Part shown: positions 27,005-34,595 of the stretch, piece after piece
Layout of the letters: each line of letters opens with the position of its first letter
How positions within the stretch are numbered: the stretch's first letter is position 1
From: CALAGJ01 sp964293305
GTDB taxonomy: Bacteria; Bacteroidota; Bacteroidia; Chitinophagales; Chitinophagaceae
Direction of reading: 5' to 3'
Length of the DNA: 49,811 nt
NCBI GenBank assembly: GCA_964293305.1
Contig: CAXYYO010000024.1
Coordinates: 1 to 49,811, forward strand
The notes under the pieces: model-generated
Database searches by the model: none
Told to the model about the DNA's origin: nothing
What the model saw: the letters and a program-made list of their open reading frames with translations, nothing else
Program-made: the position numbers and the translations under genes

Positions 27005-27303
27005 AGTATTTTAGTTAGCATCTAACTTATCACAAAACATGCAGCTGACTTTTTATAATAAGTTAAAAATCAAGTTAATGGAGTGTTTAAGGTCAATTTT
27101 TGGTTGAAGAAATGGTAAAGGATTAAAAGGCAACAATTGGTGTCAAATGAATTGATATGCAGTGTTTCGGCCTTATAATTAAATGCTACTGTATAATCTG
27201 GTTTTAATAAAGGGTTAACTCCTAACGCAATATTGTCATTTTTATGTCTTGTTAATTTTTTTTGCAGTTTGTAGTTATATTTGTAGCCACAAACAAAAAC
27301 ACC
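27005..27303. other. Upstream region of the secreted protease gene
   Basis: 299 bases, AT-rich. A -7 element TATATTTG at 27276-27283 is the only feature I see. Confidence 0.5.
27276..27283 (+). promoter_or_regulatory. -7 element TATATTTG of the secreted protease
   Basis: Exact TAnnTTTG, 20 bases before the chosen ATG; it supports the start at 27304, as the longer frame would begin upstream of it. Confidence 0.5.
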
Positions 27304-29850
27304 ATGTTCAAAAAATGTACAATTGTTGTGTTTGCATTTTTATGCCTGCAAGCACAGTCACAATCAAATTATTGGAAATCAATTTCCAATAGAGATGCAC
27401 AAAAATTAAATGCCGGAAAGGCAATTTTTGATGCCTCATTTATACCCACAGTATATACACTGTTTGAGTTAAAAACAGATGCATTAAAATCAATCATTAA
27501 AAGCAGCCCTGCGGAAACAAAAATTAAAAATATTTCACAAGGTACTGTAATTTATATCCCGCTACCAAATGGTGCCATAGAGCGTTTTCGTATAGTGGAA
27601 TCATCAGTGATGATGCCAAAACTACAAGCAAAATATTCTGGCATAAAATCTTACAGCGGCCAGGGTCTTGACAATCCAAAGCGCACAATACGCTGTGATA
27701 TGTCTTCCATTGGTTTTCATGGAACTGTGTCCACCATTGGTGAGCCAACATTCTATATAAATCCTGTTAACATAGAAAAAGGCATTTATGCTGTAAATGC
27801 AAGAAATGAAAAAGACAAACCATCTGAAAAATTTACATGTAGTTTAGGAGTTAATGCTGATGAGATAGCTGATAAAGCTGCTGCAAACAAAACAGCTTAC
27901 GTTGGTAATGTTGATGATGGATTCCTTCGTACTTATAGACTTGCACTTTGTGTTACCGGCAAATGGAGCCAAGGATCTATGACCGGAACAGAGGTTACAA
28001 CTGAAGATAGCATTAATACAGTAATGGCAAACCTTGTTGCTTATTTAGTACGTGCTAATGAGGTATATGAGAGAGATCTTGGCATCCGATTGATTTATGT
28101 TGAAAACAATGATACTTTGATCTTTCTAAATCCTGCTACAGATCCTTTTGGAAGTTTGAATAGTAGTTGTCAAAAAACATGTGATGCACGTATCGGTGAT
28201 GAAAACTATGATCTTGGTCATGTGATTGATAAAGCAGCTAATAATGGAAATGCTGGTTGTATAGGTTGTGTATGTAAAACTGGGAAAAAAGGTAGTGGGT
28301 TTACATCATATAATAACCTGTCATTAGTCGATTATTTTGTTATTGATTACTGGACGCATGAAATGGGCCACCAAGTTGGGGCAAATCATACATTTACTTA
28401 TTCATCAGAAGGTACATTAGCACAAATAGAGCCAGGCAGTGGCAGTACTATTATGGGTTATGCAGGCATTACTGGAAATACAGACGTGCAGCCACATAGT
28501 GATGATTTATTTAGCACGGCTAGTATTGCTCAAATATCAACAAATTTTAAATCCGCATCATTTGGTGGGGCTTGTGCAGTTAAAATAGCAACTGGAAATA
28601 ATGTGCCCACTGTTAATGCAGGAAATGATTATGTGATTCCGATTTCTACACCATTCCAACTTTCTGGTACAGCTTCAGATATAGATGCTACTGATGTAAT
28701 GAGCTATATCTGGGAACAAATAGACGTTAGAGAATCAACTGGATTTTCAACTATACCAAAGTCCACGAATACCAAAGGACCAATGATGCGTACATACAAT
28801 TACACTGATAACACTGTCCGTACGATTCCAGAATTGAGTACAATTCTTGCTGGGTCTTTGGCAACAAAATTTGAAGTATTACCATCTGTAGCCAGGGAAT
28901 TAAACTTCAGATTCACAGCTAGAGATAATCATTTTGGCGGCGGTCAAAATGCAAGTGATAATATTTTAATCACTGTGGATGCAACCGCAGGTCCTTTTTC
29001 AATAACAACAGCAAATACGGCCACTTCGTGGAATGAAGGCGATATAGTAACCATCAATTGGGATGTGGCTAATACAGACCAAGCACCTATTAATGTGAGT
29101 GCAGTAAATATTTGGCTTTCAGTAGATGGTGGCAATACTTTTACCATCAAACTAGCTGATGCTACAACAAACGATGGTACAGAATCTGTTACCCTTCCAT
29201 TGTTCACCAGTTTAATTACCAATGCACGTGTAAAAATTGAGGCTGTAGGAAATATATTCTTTGATATCAACAATGCGGATATATCCATAGATGGTACTGT
29301 ACCTGTAAGTTGGTTAAATGTATCAGTAGAGAAATCTGGTACCCAATCTGCTATAATCAAATGGAGTACTGCCAATGAATTCAATAACAATTATTTTGAA
29401 ATTGAGCGCAGCACAGACAATAAGAATTATACAGCTGTAGGCAAACAAACAGCCGGAGCAAAACCAAATGAGGTACAGCAATACAGTTTCAATGACCTGC
29501 GTTTGCCAATGGGAACATTTTACTATCGTATTAAACAAGTAGATAAAGATGGTAAATACAGTTATAGCCAAACAGCACAAATAACCATAGATGCCAACGG
29601 TATCAGTTGGATATTAATACCAAACCCTGCAACAGAAAAAGCTGCCGTATTATTCAATAAGCCGCTTAGTAATGTACGAGTAGTAGTTTCAGATGCTAAT
29701 GGAAGAACAGTATTTAGCAAATCAGAACCATCTATTGCCGCAGGCACTACCATACAATTGCCAATTGAAAAATTAGCAAAAGGTATTTATCTCGTTAAGG
29801 TAATATCTAATGGAAATACTGATATACAAAAATTGGTGATTAGTAAGTAA
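27304..29850 (+). CDS. Secreted reprolysin-like metalloprotease with T9SS sorting domain
   Basis: 848 residues. The frame opens at 27262, but the ATG at 27304 starts a normal signal peptide (FKKCTIVVFAFLCLQAQS) and follows the -7 element. A pro-region precedes the catalytic domain, whose zinc site is HEMGHQVGANH (from His352), the extended HExxHxxGxxH of metzincins, followed by the Met-turn-like TIMGYAG. A Cys-rich part (CQKTC, CIGCVC) lies before it. Then come Ig/fibronectin-like segments (about 430-760) and a C-terminal type A sorting domain (last 75 residues, ILIPNPATEKAAVLF through GIYLVKVISNG) that sends the protein out by the type IX system. Probably a surface or extracellular protease. 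Monocistronic, with a strong terminator. Confidence 0.92.
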   Translation: MFKKCTIVVFAFLCLQAQSQSNYWKSISNRDAQKLNAGKAIFDASFIPTVYTLFELKTDALKSIIKSSPAETKIKNISQGTVIYIPLPNGAIERFRIVESSVMMPKLQAKYSGIKSYSGQGLDNPKRTIRCDMSSIGFHGTVSTIGEPTFYINPVNIEKGIYAVNARNEKDKPSEKFTCSLGVNADEIADKAAANKTAYVGNVDDGFLRTYRLALCVTGKWSQGSMTGTEVTTEDSINTVMANLVAYLVRANEVYERDLGIRLIYVENNDTLIFLNPATDPFGSLNSSCQKTCDARIGDENYDLGHVIDKAANNGNAGCIGCVCKTGKKGSGFTSYNNLSLVDYFVIDYWTHEMGHQVGANHTFTYSSEGTLAQIEPGSGSTIMGYAGITGNTDVQPHSDDLFSTASIAQISTNFKSASFGGACAVKIATGNNVPTVNAGNDYVIPISTPFQLSGTASDIDATDVMSYIWEQIDVRESTGFSTIPKSTNTKGPMMRTYNYTDNTVRTIPELSTILAGSLATKFEVLPSVARELNFRFTARDNHFGGGQNASDNILITVDATAGPFSITTANTATSWNEGDIVTINWDVANTDQAPINVSAVNIWLSVDGGNTFTIKLADATTNDGTESVTLPLFTSLITNARVKIEAVGNIFFDINNADISIDGTVPVSWLNVSVEKSGTQSAIIKWSTANEFNNNYFEIERSTDNKNYTAVGKQTAGAKPNEVQQYSFNDLRLPMGTFYYRIKQVDKDGKYSYSQTAQITIDANGISWILIPNPATEKAAVLFNKPLSNVRVVVSDANGRTVFSKSEPSIAAGTTIQLPIEKLAKGIYLVKVISNGNTDIQKLVISK

Positions 29851-29872
29851 ACTATTACAATATTGAAAACCT

Positions 29873-29901
29873 AAAAGCCGATTAAATTAATCGGCTTTTT
29901 T
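29873..29901 (+). terminator. Terminator after the secreted protease
   Basis: AAAAGCCGAT and ATCGGCTTTT arms around an AT loop, followed by further T. Confidence 0.85.
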
Positions 29902-29933
29902 CGTGGAGTTTGGTATAATCTTAATATTGCTTC

Positions 29934-30266
29934 ATGGATATAACTCTAAATCAGGCGCAGCAGCAGGTAGATGACTGGATAAGAACCACAGGTGTTCGCT
30001 ATTTTAATGAGCTTACAAATCTGGGTATTTTAATGGAAGAAACCGGAGAACTTGCCAGGATAATGGTAAGAAAGTATGGAGAGCAATCATTTAAAAAGTC
30101 TGATGAATCAAATAATCTTTCAGATGAAATGGCAGATGTACTATGGGTTTTGCTATGCCTCGCAAACCAGACAGGTGTAAATCTTAATGAGGCATTACAG
30201 AAAAATTTTGAAAAGAAAAATATCAGGGATGCCACACGACATAAGGACAATGAAAAATTAAAATAG
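29934..30266 (+). CDS. MazG-like nucleotide pyrophosphohydrolase
   Basis: 110 residues, a single all-alpha MazG/NTP-PPase domain. Seen: MEETGELARIMVR, the EExxE magnesium motif, and SDEMADVLWVLLCLANQTG, the ExxD half. These enzymes hydrolyse nucleoside triphosphates (often damaged or non-canonical dNTPs) to monophosphate and pyrophosphate. The single short domain matches the small house-cleaning type rather than full MazG. A near -7 element (TAATATTG) lies upstream. It converges on the alpha/beta hydrolase with 10 bases between the stops. Confidence 0.88.
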   Translation: MDITLNQAQQQVDDWIRTTGVRYFNELTNLGILMEETGELARIMVRKYGEQSFKKSDESNNLSDEMADVLWVLLCLANQTGVNLNEALQKNFEKKNIRDATRHKDNEKLK

Positions 30267-30276
30267 CAATAACAAT

Positions 30277-31167
30277 TTATCCAATTATTTTTTTTATAAT
30301 ATGCATTGCTTTTTTTGCCTCTGGCATAGATATATGTGTAAACCCATGTATCATTTTATCAAAACTGTATAAGCTTACATCATTGCCTTTTGCCACATGT
30401 AGAGCGTGAAACTCTTTTATGTCTGGATACAAAATATCATAAGTGCCACAAATAATATTTATTGACGGCCATCCTTCGATAGCAGCATTTTTGGGTGATA
30501 ATAACGGATGATTTAATTTTTCTCCATTTGAAAACCACTCGCCAATTTGTTTCAAAGCAGGCCTACTTAAAATAGGATCTTTTGATACCCAAATATCTAT
30601 TGAAGGATTGTCAAGCGCAATATCCAACCAAGGGAATAACAGCATCAATTGCTTTGGGCGAACTGCGCTTATTTGCATAAGCCCCATAACCAAAGAAGCG
30701 CCGCTTGAATCGCCCATCCAGATTGTATTTGAAGGTTTATATCTTTCGGAAATAATGTTTACACCGTTTATTAAGAAATCATAGACTTGTTTAAAATGAT
30801 GTTCCGGGGTTTTGGGATAAATCAAAATGGAAACTGAAACTTTGCACTCATTAATAAGACGTTCTATAAATTTCCAATGCTGAATGAGTGGCCCTCTTAT
30901 ATAGGCACCACCATGTATGTAAATAACATGATTTGAATTTTCAAAATTTTTACTGCTAAGGTGGTATAAATAACCATTTTGAATTGATTCAGATTTTATT
31001 TCAAAATGATTTTTGAAAGAGGAAGGTGGAGCAATCCTATTTTTTCTTCGACCAACTTCAATCTCAACGGGTTGTTCTGGCCACCATTTTTTGTAATTTG
31101 TCCAGTGCAACAATTGCCAGATTAATTGACTTTTGAAAGATGCCATGCAGGATTTAATTGTCAGCAA
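30277..31167 (-). CDS. Alpha/beta hydrolase, hormone-sensitive-lipase-like esterase
   Basis: 296 residues. Seen: the oxyanion HGGAYI (from about residue 85), the nucleophile motif GDSSGAS (Ser154), and the late Asp in GTYDILYPD with His in MIHGFTH, completing a Ser-Asp-His triad. This is the alpha/beta hydrolase fold-3 (HSL/GDXG) family, which cleaves short-chain esters; substrate unknown. An alternative ATG lies 21 bases inside (31146). No signal peptide, so cytoplasmic. Single gene. Confidence 0.87.
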   Translation of the reverse strand: MLTIKSCMASFKSQLIWQLLHWTNYKKWWPEQPVEIEVGRRKNRIAPPSSFKNHFEIKSESIQNGYLYHLSSKNFENSNHVIYIHGGAYIRGPLIQHWKFIERLINECKVSVSILIYPKTPEHHFKQVYDFLINGVNIISERYKPSNTIWMGDSSGASLVMGLMQISAVRPKQLMLLFPWLDIALDNPSIDIWVSKDPILSRPALKQIGEWFSNGEKLNHPLLSPKNAAIEGWPSINIICGTYDILYPDIKEFHALHVAKGNDVSLYSFDKMIHGFTHISMPEAKKAMHIIKKIIG

Positions 31168-31290
31168 TTTTAAGCTTATTCATCATTCTTTAAAATGTTT
31201 TTACTTGTATGGTTGGTTTCCGGATTATGGGTAAAAACCATAATTTCAGAAAAGTATAAAAAATTTGTTCAACATATTATTTTTATCTTA

Positions 31291-31308
31291 ACCCCTACGG
31301 GGAATGAC
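31291..31308. repeat. Hairpin-family reverse copy
   Basis: ACCCCTACGGGGAATGAC: CCCC and GGGG arms around TA; the reverse complement reads CATTCCCCGTAGGGG. Confidence 0.45.
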
Positions 31309-31352
31309 AAGGCACTAATAACTATTATGATGTGGTAAGGCTTATCCCAGTA

Positions 31353-31378
31353 ATTGCGAGGAGGTACGACGAAGCAAT
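31353..31378. repeat. ATTGCGAGG...GAAGCAAT dispersed repeat
   Basis: ATTGC and GCAAT arms around a GC-rich centre (GAGGAGGTACGACGAA). This matches a widespread intergenic repeat type in bacteria (CATTGCGAGg...cGAAGCAATCTC). One copy in the window. Confidence 0.5.
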
Positions 31379-31433
31379 CTCTATCAAAAAAAAAGAGAAA
31401 ATGAAAAAATTACTTAACCTGCAGAGTAGAGCA

Positions 31434-31464
31434 TTTAGGAATACATGATCATGAGATATATTTG
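31434..31464 (+). promoter_or_regulatory. Promoter of the J-protein/CrtA-like/arginase genes
   Basis: TTTA (31434-31437), 19 bases, TATATTTG (31457-31464): an exact -7 and 3 of 4 at -33. Expected transcript start near 31470, leader of about 68 bases. Confidence 0.5.
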
Positions 31465-31538
31465 CAGGCAATTCAAATACATGGTGCATGCAAATGCATT
31501 TCTAAGATTTAGAGTAGATTTATTAGTTGGCTAATAAT

Positions 31539-32183
31539 ATGGTTGAATCACCGGTGCAAAAAGATTATTATAGTATTTTACAAGTACATCCAAAAGCGAG
31601 TATGCTACAAATAAAAAAAGCATACCGTATGTTGGCTTTCAAATTTCATCCGGATAGTAATGATGGGGGAGATGCTTTGAGTATTTCCATCTTCAGGGAT
31701 ATAAATGAAGCCTACAACATACTTAGTAGTGTAGAACATCGCAGAGCGTATGACAAGAAAAATTATTATACATCAGCACCTACCTTCTATAAAAATAGAG
31801 AAGAGTGGTTGGATAGAATTTCCTTTCTCAAAAAATATGTAAATTATACTGACCCCTTTCGCATCAATAGAGATGGCCTTTGTTTTTGTGTACAAATTTT
31901 ATTGGAACCCAATTATCATAATTTGCTTAGCGATGTATTTGATGATACTACAGAAAAAATACTTGATGATATTCTTTTCATCATCAAACCGCTTACTTAT
32001 GAGCAGAGTAAAGAAATAACAGACTCTATAAGTCAATTCTTTAAAATGGATGTAGCACAACAAACCATAAAATCATTTACTGACAAAAAAAGAAAACAAG
32101 AAAAATGGCAAAATAGTACTGCGTATATTGCCACTGGTATTGCTATTTTGCTTTGTTTACTTATATTTTTATTTACACAATAA
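31539..32183 (+). CDS. J-domain protein with C-terminal membrane anchor
   Basis: 214 residues. Residues about 8-75 form a J-domain: DYYSILQVHPKASMLQIKKAYR, then KFHPDSND with the HPD that stimulates Hsp70, then INEAYNILSSVEHRRAYD. No Gly/Phe region or zinc-finger follows, so it is a type III (class C) J-protein. The middle is acidic, unassigned helix-rich sequence. The last 20 residues (IATGIAILLCLLIFLFTQ) form one membrane helix at the very end, so a tail-anchored cytoplasmic J-protein that would recruit DnaK to the membrane. Start ATG 31539 is preferred over an upstream TTG. The stop overlaps the next start by one base (TAATG). Confidence 0.88.
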   Translation: MVESPVQKDYYSILQVHPKASMLQIKKAYRMLAFKFHPDSNDGGDALSISIFRDINEAYNILSSVEHRRAYDKKNYYTSAPTFYKNREEWLDRISFLKKYVNYTDPFRINRDGLCFCVQILLEPNYHNLLSDVFDDTTEKILDDILFIIKPLTYEQSKEITDSISQFFKMDVAQQTIKSFTDKKRKQEKWQNSTAYIATGIAILLCLLIFLFTQ

Positions 32184-32905
32184 TGTATGTAGTTCTTACA
32201 ATATCGAGATATAAAACAGCATTGGCCTGGGCGGGTTTTTTATCCATGGCTATATTTCATATTTCTTTTTCATTGCGCAGCAAAAAAAAATTCTATAAAC
32301 TTTTGGGTACGGGCCTAAATGGTAGCTTTGATAAACGGCCAGATTTAAAACAATGGGCCATAATGACCACCATGAATAAAGCTGAAATGGAATCATTTAA
32401 GCATGGTTCAAATCTCGAAAGCATATATGGAAAGTTTATAGCTGGCTGGATGCGGTTTTGGCACTGTGAAGTCTATCAGATTATACTAGAACCACGTGAA
32501 GGGCATGGCACCTGGGATGGTAAAACTGTTTTTGGAAAATTAAATGAAAATCGTATAGAGGCAGGCATCCCTATTGCAGTGCTTACCAGAGCAACAATAA
32601 GGCTCAATAAATTAAAACATTTTTGGCGGCATGTGGCACCAGTTTCAGAAAAAATGAATACTGCTCAGGGATTTATTTTTTCAATTGGTATTGGGGAAAT
32701 GCCGTGGATAAAGCAGGCTACATTTAGTGTATGGCAGCATAAAGAAGCCATGCAGAATTTTGCATACAGACTAAAAGAGCATAGAGAAGTAATAGAAAAA
32801 ACCAGATCTGAAAACTGGTATAGTGAGGATATGTTTGTAAGATTTACCATTGTTTCTGTTAGCGGCACCCTCAAAGGATGCAATCCATTGAGTTCAATCC
32901 TTTAG
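32183..32905 (+). CDS. Spheroidene monooxygenase-like (CrtA-like) protein
   Basis: 240 residues from the ATG inside TAATG of the preceding stop. Resembles CrtA, a haem-containing enzyme of carotenoid 2-oxidation in phototrophs, by the C-terminal block QATFSVWQHKEAMQNFAYR with nearby KEH and by the N-terminal FHISFSLRSKKKFYKLLGTG. No carotenoid synthesis gene is in the window, so the substrate may differ; in Bacteroidota such proteins are often annotated only by this similarity. It is coupled to the J-protein and followed by arginase after 76 bases. Confidence 0.75.
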   Translation: MYVVLTISRYKTALAWAGFLSMAIFHISFSLRSKKKFYKLLGTGLNGSFDKRPDLKQWAIMTTMNKAEMESFKHGSNLESIYGKFIAGWMRFWHCEVYQIILEPREGHGTWDGKTVFGKLNENRIEAGIPIAVLTRATIRLNKLKHFWRHVAPVSEKMNTAQGFIFSIGIGEMPWIKQATFSVWQHKEAMQNFAYRLKEHREVIEKTRSENWYSEDMFVRFTIVSVSGTLKGCNPLSSIL

Positions 32906-32981
32906 CTTTGCTGCTATCTGCCAACTTGTTTGCCAAACAATTTTCTCCAAAGCTGAGATGATGGTGGGTTAATTACAGATT

Positions 32982-33929
32982 ATGAAGAATATAAAACTGA
33001 TTGAAGTACCTTCTGAAATTGGTGCCGGCACCCGTGGTGCAAGTATGGGTGTGGATGCAATAAAAATTGCAGCACTCGATTTTATGAGCAACTTTTTTGT
33101 GCATTTTCCCTCTGAAAAAATACCTTCTGAAAATAAGCTATTGTATGAACCAATAGAAACACCCTACGCCAAGCGTATAAAAGGTGTAATGGCTATGTAT
33201 GATAAGATTAGTAAATCTGTATCTGAGAGTATGAAAAATAATTTTTTTCCCATACTCATTAGCGGAGATCATAGTAATGCCGGGGCTACTATAGCCGGTA
33301 TAAAAATAGCAAAACCAAAAAGTAAACTGGGTGTGGTATGGATAGATGCCCACGCAGATTTACATACACCTTATACTACCCCTTCGGGGAATATCCATGG
33401 TATGCCATTGGCTACAGCAATTAATGAGGATAATATGGACTGTGCTGTGCATGAATTAGATACTGAAACCACTAAATCTTGGAATTATTTAAAACAGATA
33501 GGAAAGATTTCACCAAAAATTTTACCTGAGGATATTGTTTTTATAAGTCTGCGTGATTTTGAAAAAGAAGAGAAGCACTTGATTGACAAATACGGTATTA
33601 AAGTAGTAACTACAAATGAAGTGCGGCGCAAAGGGCCTGAAAATATTGTACGTTCAGTACTTCGATACCTAAGCGATTGTACAGATATTTATATCAGTTT
33701 TGATGTGGATTGTTTAGACTCTGCTATATCAAAAGGAACGGGTACCCCCGTGAGTAACGGATTGAAAGAAAGAGAAGCTGAAGACCTAGTAGGCAAGTTT
33801 ATGCAAAGCAGAAAAATATGTTGTTTTGAATTAACCGAAGTTAATCCTACTCTAGACAAAGAAAATCTAATGGCTGAAATTGCTTTTAATATCCTACAAC
33901 GCAGTGTAAACATCTTACTCATGCATTAA
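32982..33929 (+). CDS. rocF: Arginase / ureohydrolase
   Basis: 315 residues, ureohydrolase fold. Seen: ISGDHSNAG (His and Asp ligands; the usual first Gly is Ser), WIDAHADLHTP, and SFDVDCLDSAISKGTGTP, all manganese-ligand motifs, plus FELTEVNPTLD near the end. The pattern CLDSAISKGTGTPVSNGL fits arginase (arginine to ornithine and urea) better than agmatinase or formimidoylglutamase; the Pro usually after CLD is Ser here. No urease or ornithine gene is close. Same strand as the CrtA-like gene with a 76-base gap. I use rocF by homology; the substrate is inferred. Confidence 0.85.
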   Translation: MKNIKLIEVPSEIGAGTRGASMGVDAIKIAALDFMSNFFVHFPSEKIPSENKLLYEPIETPYAKRIKGVMAMYDKISKSVSESMKNNFFPILISGDHSNAGATIAGIKIAKPKSKLGVVWIDAHADLHTPYTTPSGNIHGMPLATAINEDNMDCAVHELDTETTKSWNYLKQIGKISPKILPEDIVFISLRDFEKEEKHLIDKYGIKVVTTNEVRRKGPENIVRSVLRYLSDCTDIYISFDVDCLDSAISKGTGTPVSNGLKEREAEDLVGKFMQSRKICCFELTEVNPTLDKENLMAEIAFNILQRSVNILLMH

Positions 33930-33993
33930 TCAACCGATTGCGATACATTTTAATAATTATTTGTCTGAATTGGATATATTGGTAGCTGTTTTT

Positions 33994-34025
33994 TTTGGAA
34001 TAACATAATGACACCTTTATTTTTG
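33994..34025 (+). promoter_or_regulatory. Orphan promoter TTTG-N20-TATTTTTG
   Basis: TTTG (33994-33997), exactly 20 bases, TATTTTTG (34018-34025): a perfect Bacteroidota promoter with no protein gene downstream on plus. Confidence 0.65.
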
Positions 34026-34031
34026 CTGTGT

Positions 34032-34148
34032 TGTTAATAAAGTTACATTAAAATCCAATTGTCCGAAAAAACCGAAGAAACATCATAATCCCCCGTGTTG
34101 GAAAAGATTAAATTGTTTCAAAAAAATCCGCCTCGGCGGTTTTTTTTT
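34032..34148 (+). ncRNA. Candidate intergenic small RNA (about 115 nt)
   Basis: It is bounded by a perfect promoter (start near 34032) and an intrinsic terminator (CCGC, CTCG loop, GCGG, then nine T, 34128-34148). There is no open frame of note. I do not recognise it as 6S, tmRNA, SRP RNA or RNase P, which are all longer or carry known motifs. It could instead be a leader remnant. Confidence 0.45.
34128..34148 (+). terminator. Intrinsic terminator of the candidate small RNA
   Basis: CCGC/GCGG stem with CTCG loop and a nine-T tract. Confidence 0.75.
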
Positions 34149-34375
34149 GAATTTATGTTTTTGGTGAATGTCTATTTTGAGAAATTAAGCTAGAAGTATA
34201 ATTGGTGGTTTACTAAAAGTTTACAACTGATTCCCATTCCTCTATTTAATGGAAATATCTGTATCCAAAAGAATTTTAAGGTATTTAGATTGGCCTTATG
34301 AAACCTGAAAATTAAAGAAGTTACTATATCATCCATAAAAGTTTACAAATTACCTTACTCTAATGGCGGTATCAT

Positions 34376-34590
34376 TTAATAAATAATACCAACAGTTATT
34401 AACCCAGAGCTAAACCTTATGGCATCTTTTTTAACCTGAGAACCATCGGGATAGTATAATGTGGCAATAAAATAATATATATTGAATATGAATTGCCCTG
34501 CTACTGATTCAGAGGTAGTGGAGTATTTTTTGATAGTAAACTGAACAAGAAATAATGTATTTAATTTCGGATAGGTAAAGATATTTTTAT
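34376..34590 (-). pseudogene. Possible gene remnant downstream of GH95
   Basis: About 70 sense codons on minus with no start Met, ending in TAA at 34376. The reading has protein character: LVQFTIKKYSTTSESVAG, then IATLYYPDGSQVKKDAIRF. It starts right after, and out of frame with, the GH95 stop. Perhaps the tail of a lost gene or chance; no family recognised. Confidence 0.25.
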
Positions 34591-34595
34591 TAAAA

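Larger units (their letters stand above)
31168..31538. other. Intergenic region before the J-protein operon
   Basis: 371 bases. It holds a reversed CATTcCCCGtaGGGG hairpin (31291-31308), an ATTGC...GCAAT dispersed repeat (31353-31378) and a promoter (31434-31464). Confidence 0.6.
33930..34595. other. Intergenic region with a candidate small RNA and a coding remnant
   Basis: 666 bases between arginase and the GH95 gene. The first part has a complete promoter and terminator (33994-34148). The last part (34376-about 34590, minus) reads as protein-like sequence without a start. Nothing else seen. Confidence 0.55.

Noticed and set aside
31353..31378. CRISPR repeat
   Set aside because: Single copy, not in an array; it fits a dispersed foldback repeat instead.
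32183..32905. Carotenoid pathway gene cluster
   Set aside because: Only the CrtA-like gene is present; no phytoene synthase, desaturase or cyclase is near.
34032..34148. 6S RNA at the orphan promoter
   Set aside because: The interval is shorter than typical 6S RNA and I see no long bulged stem.
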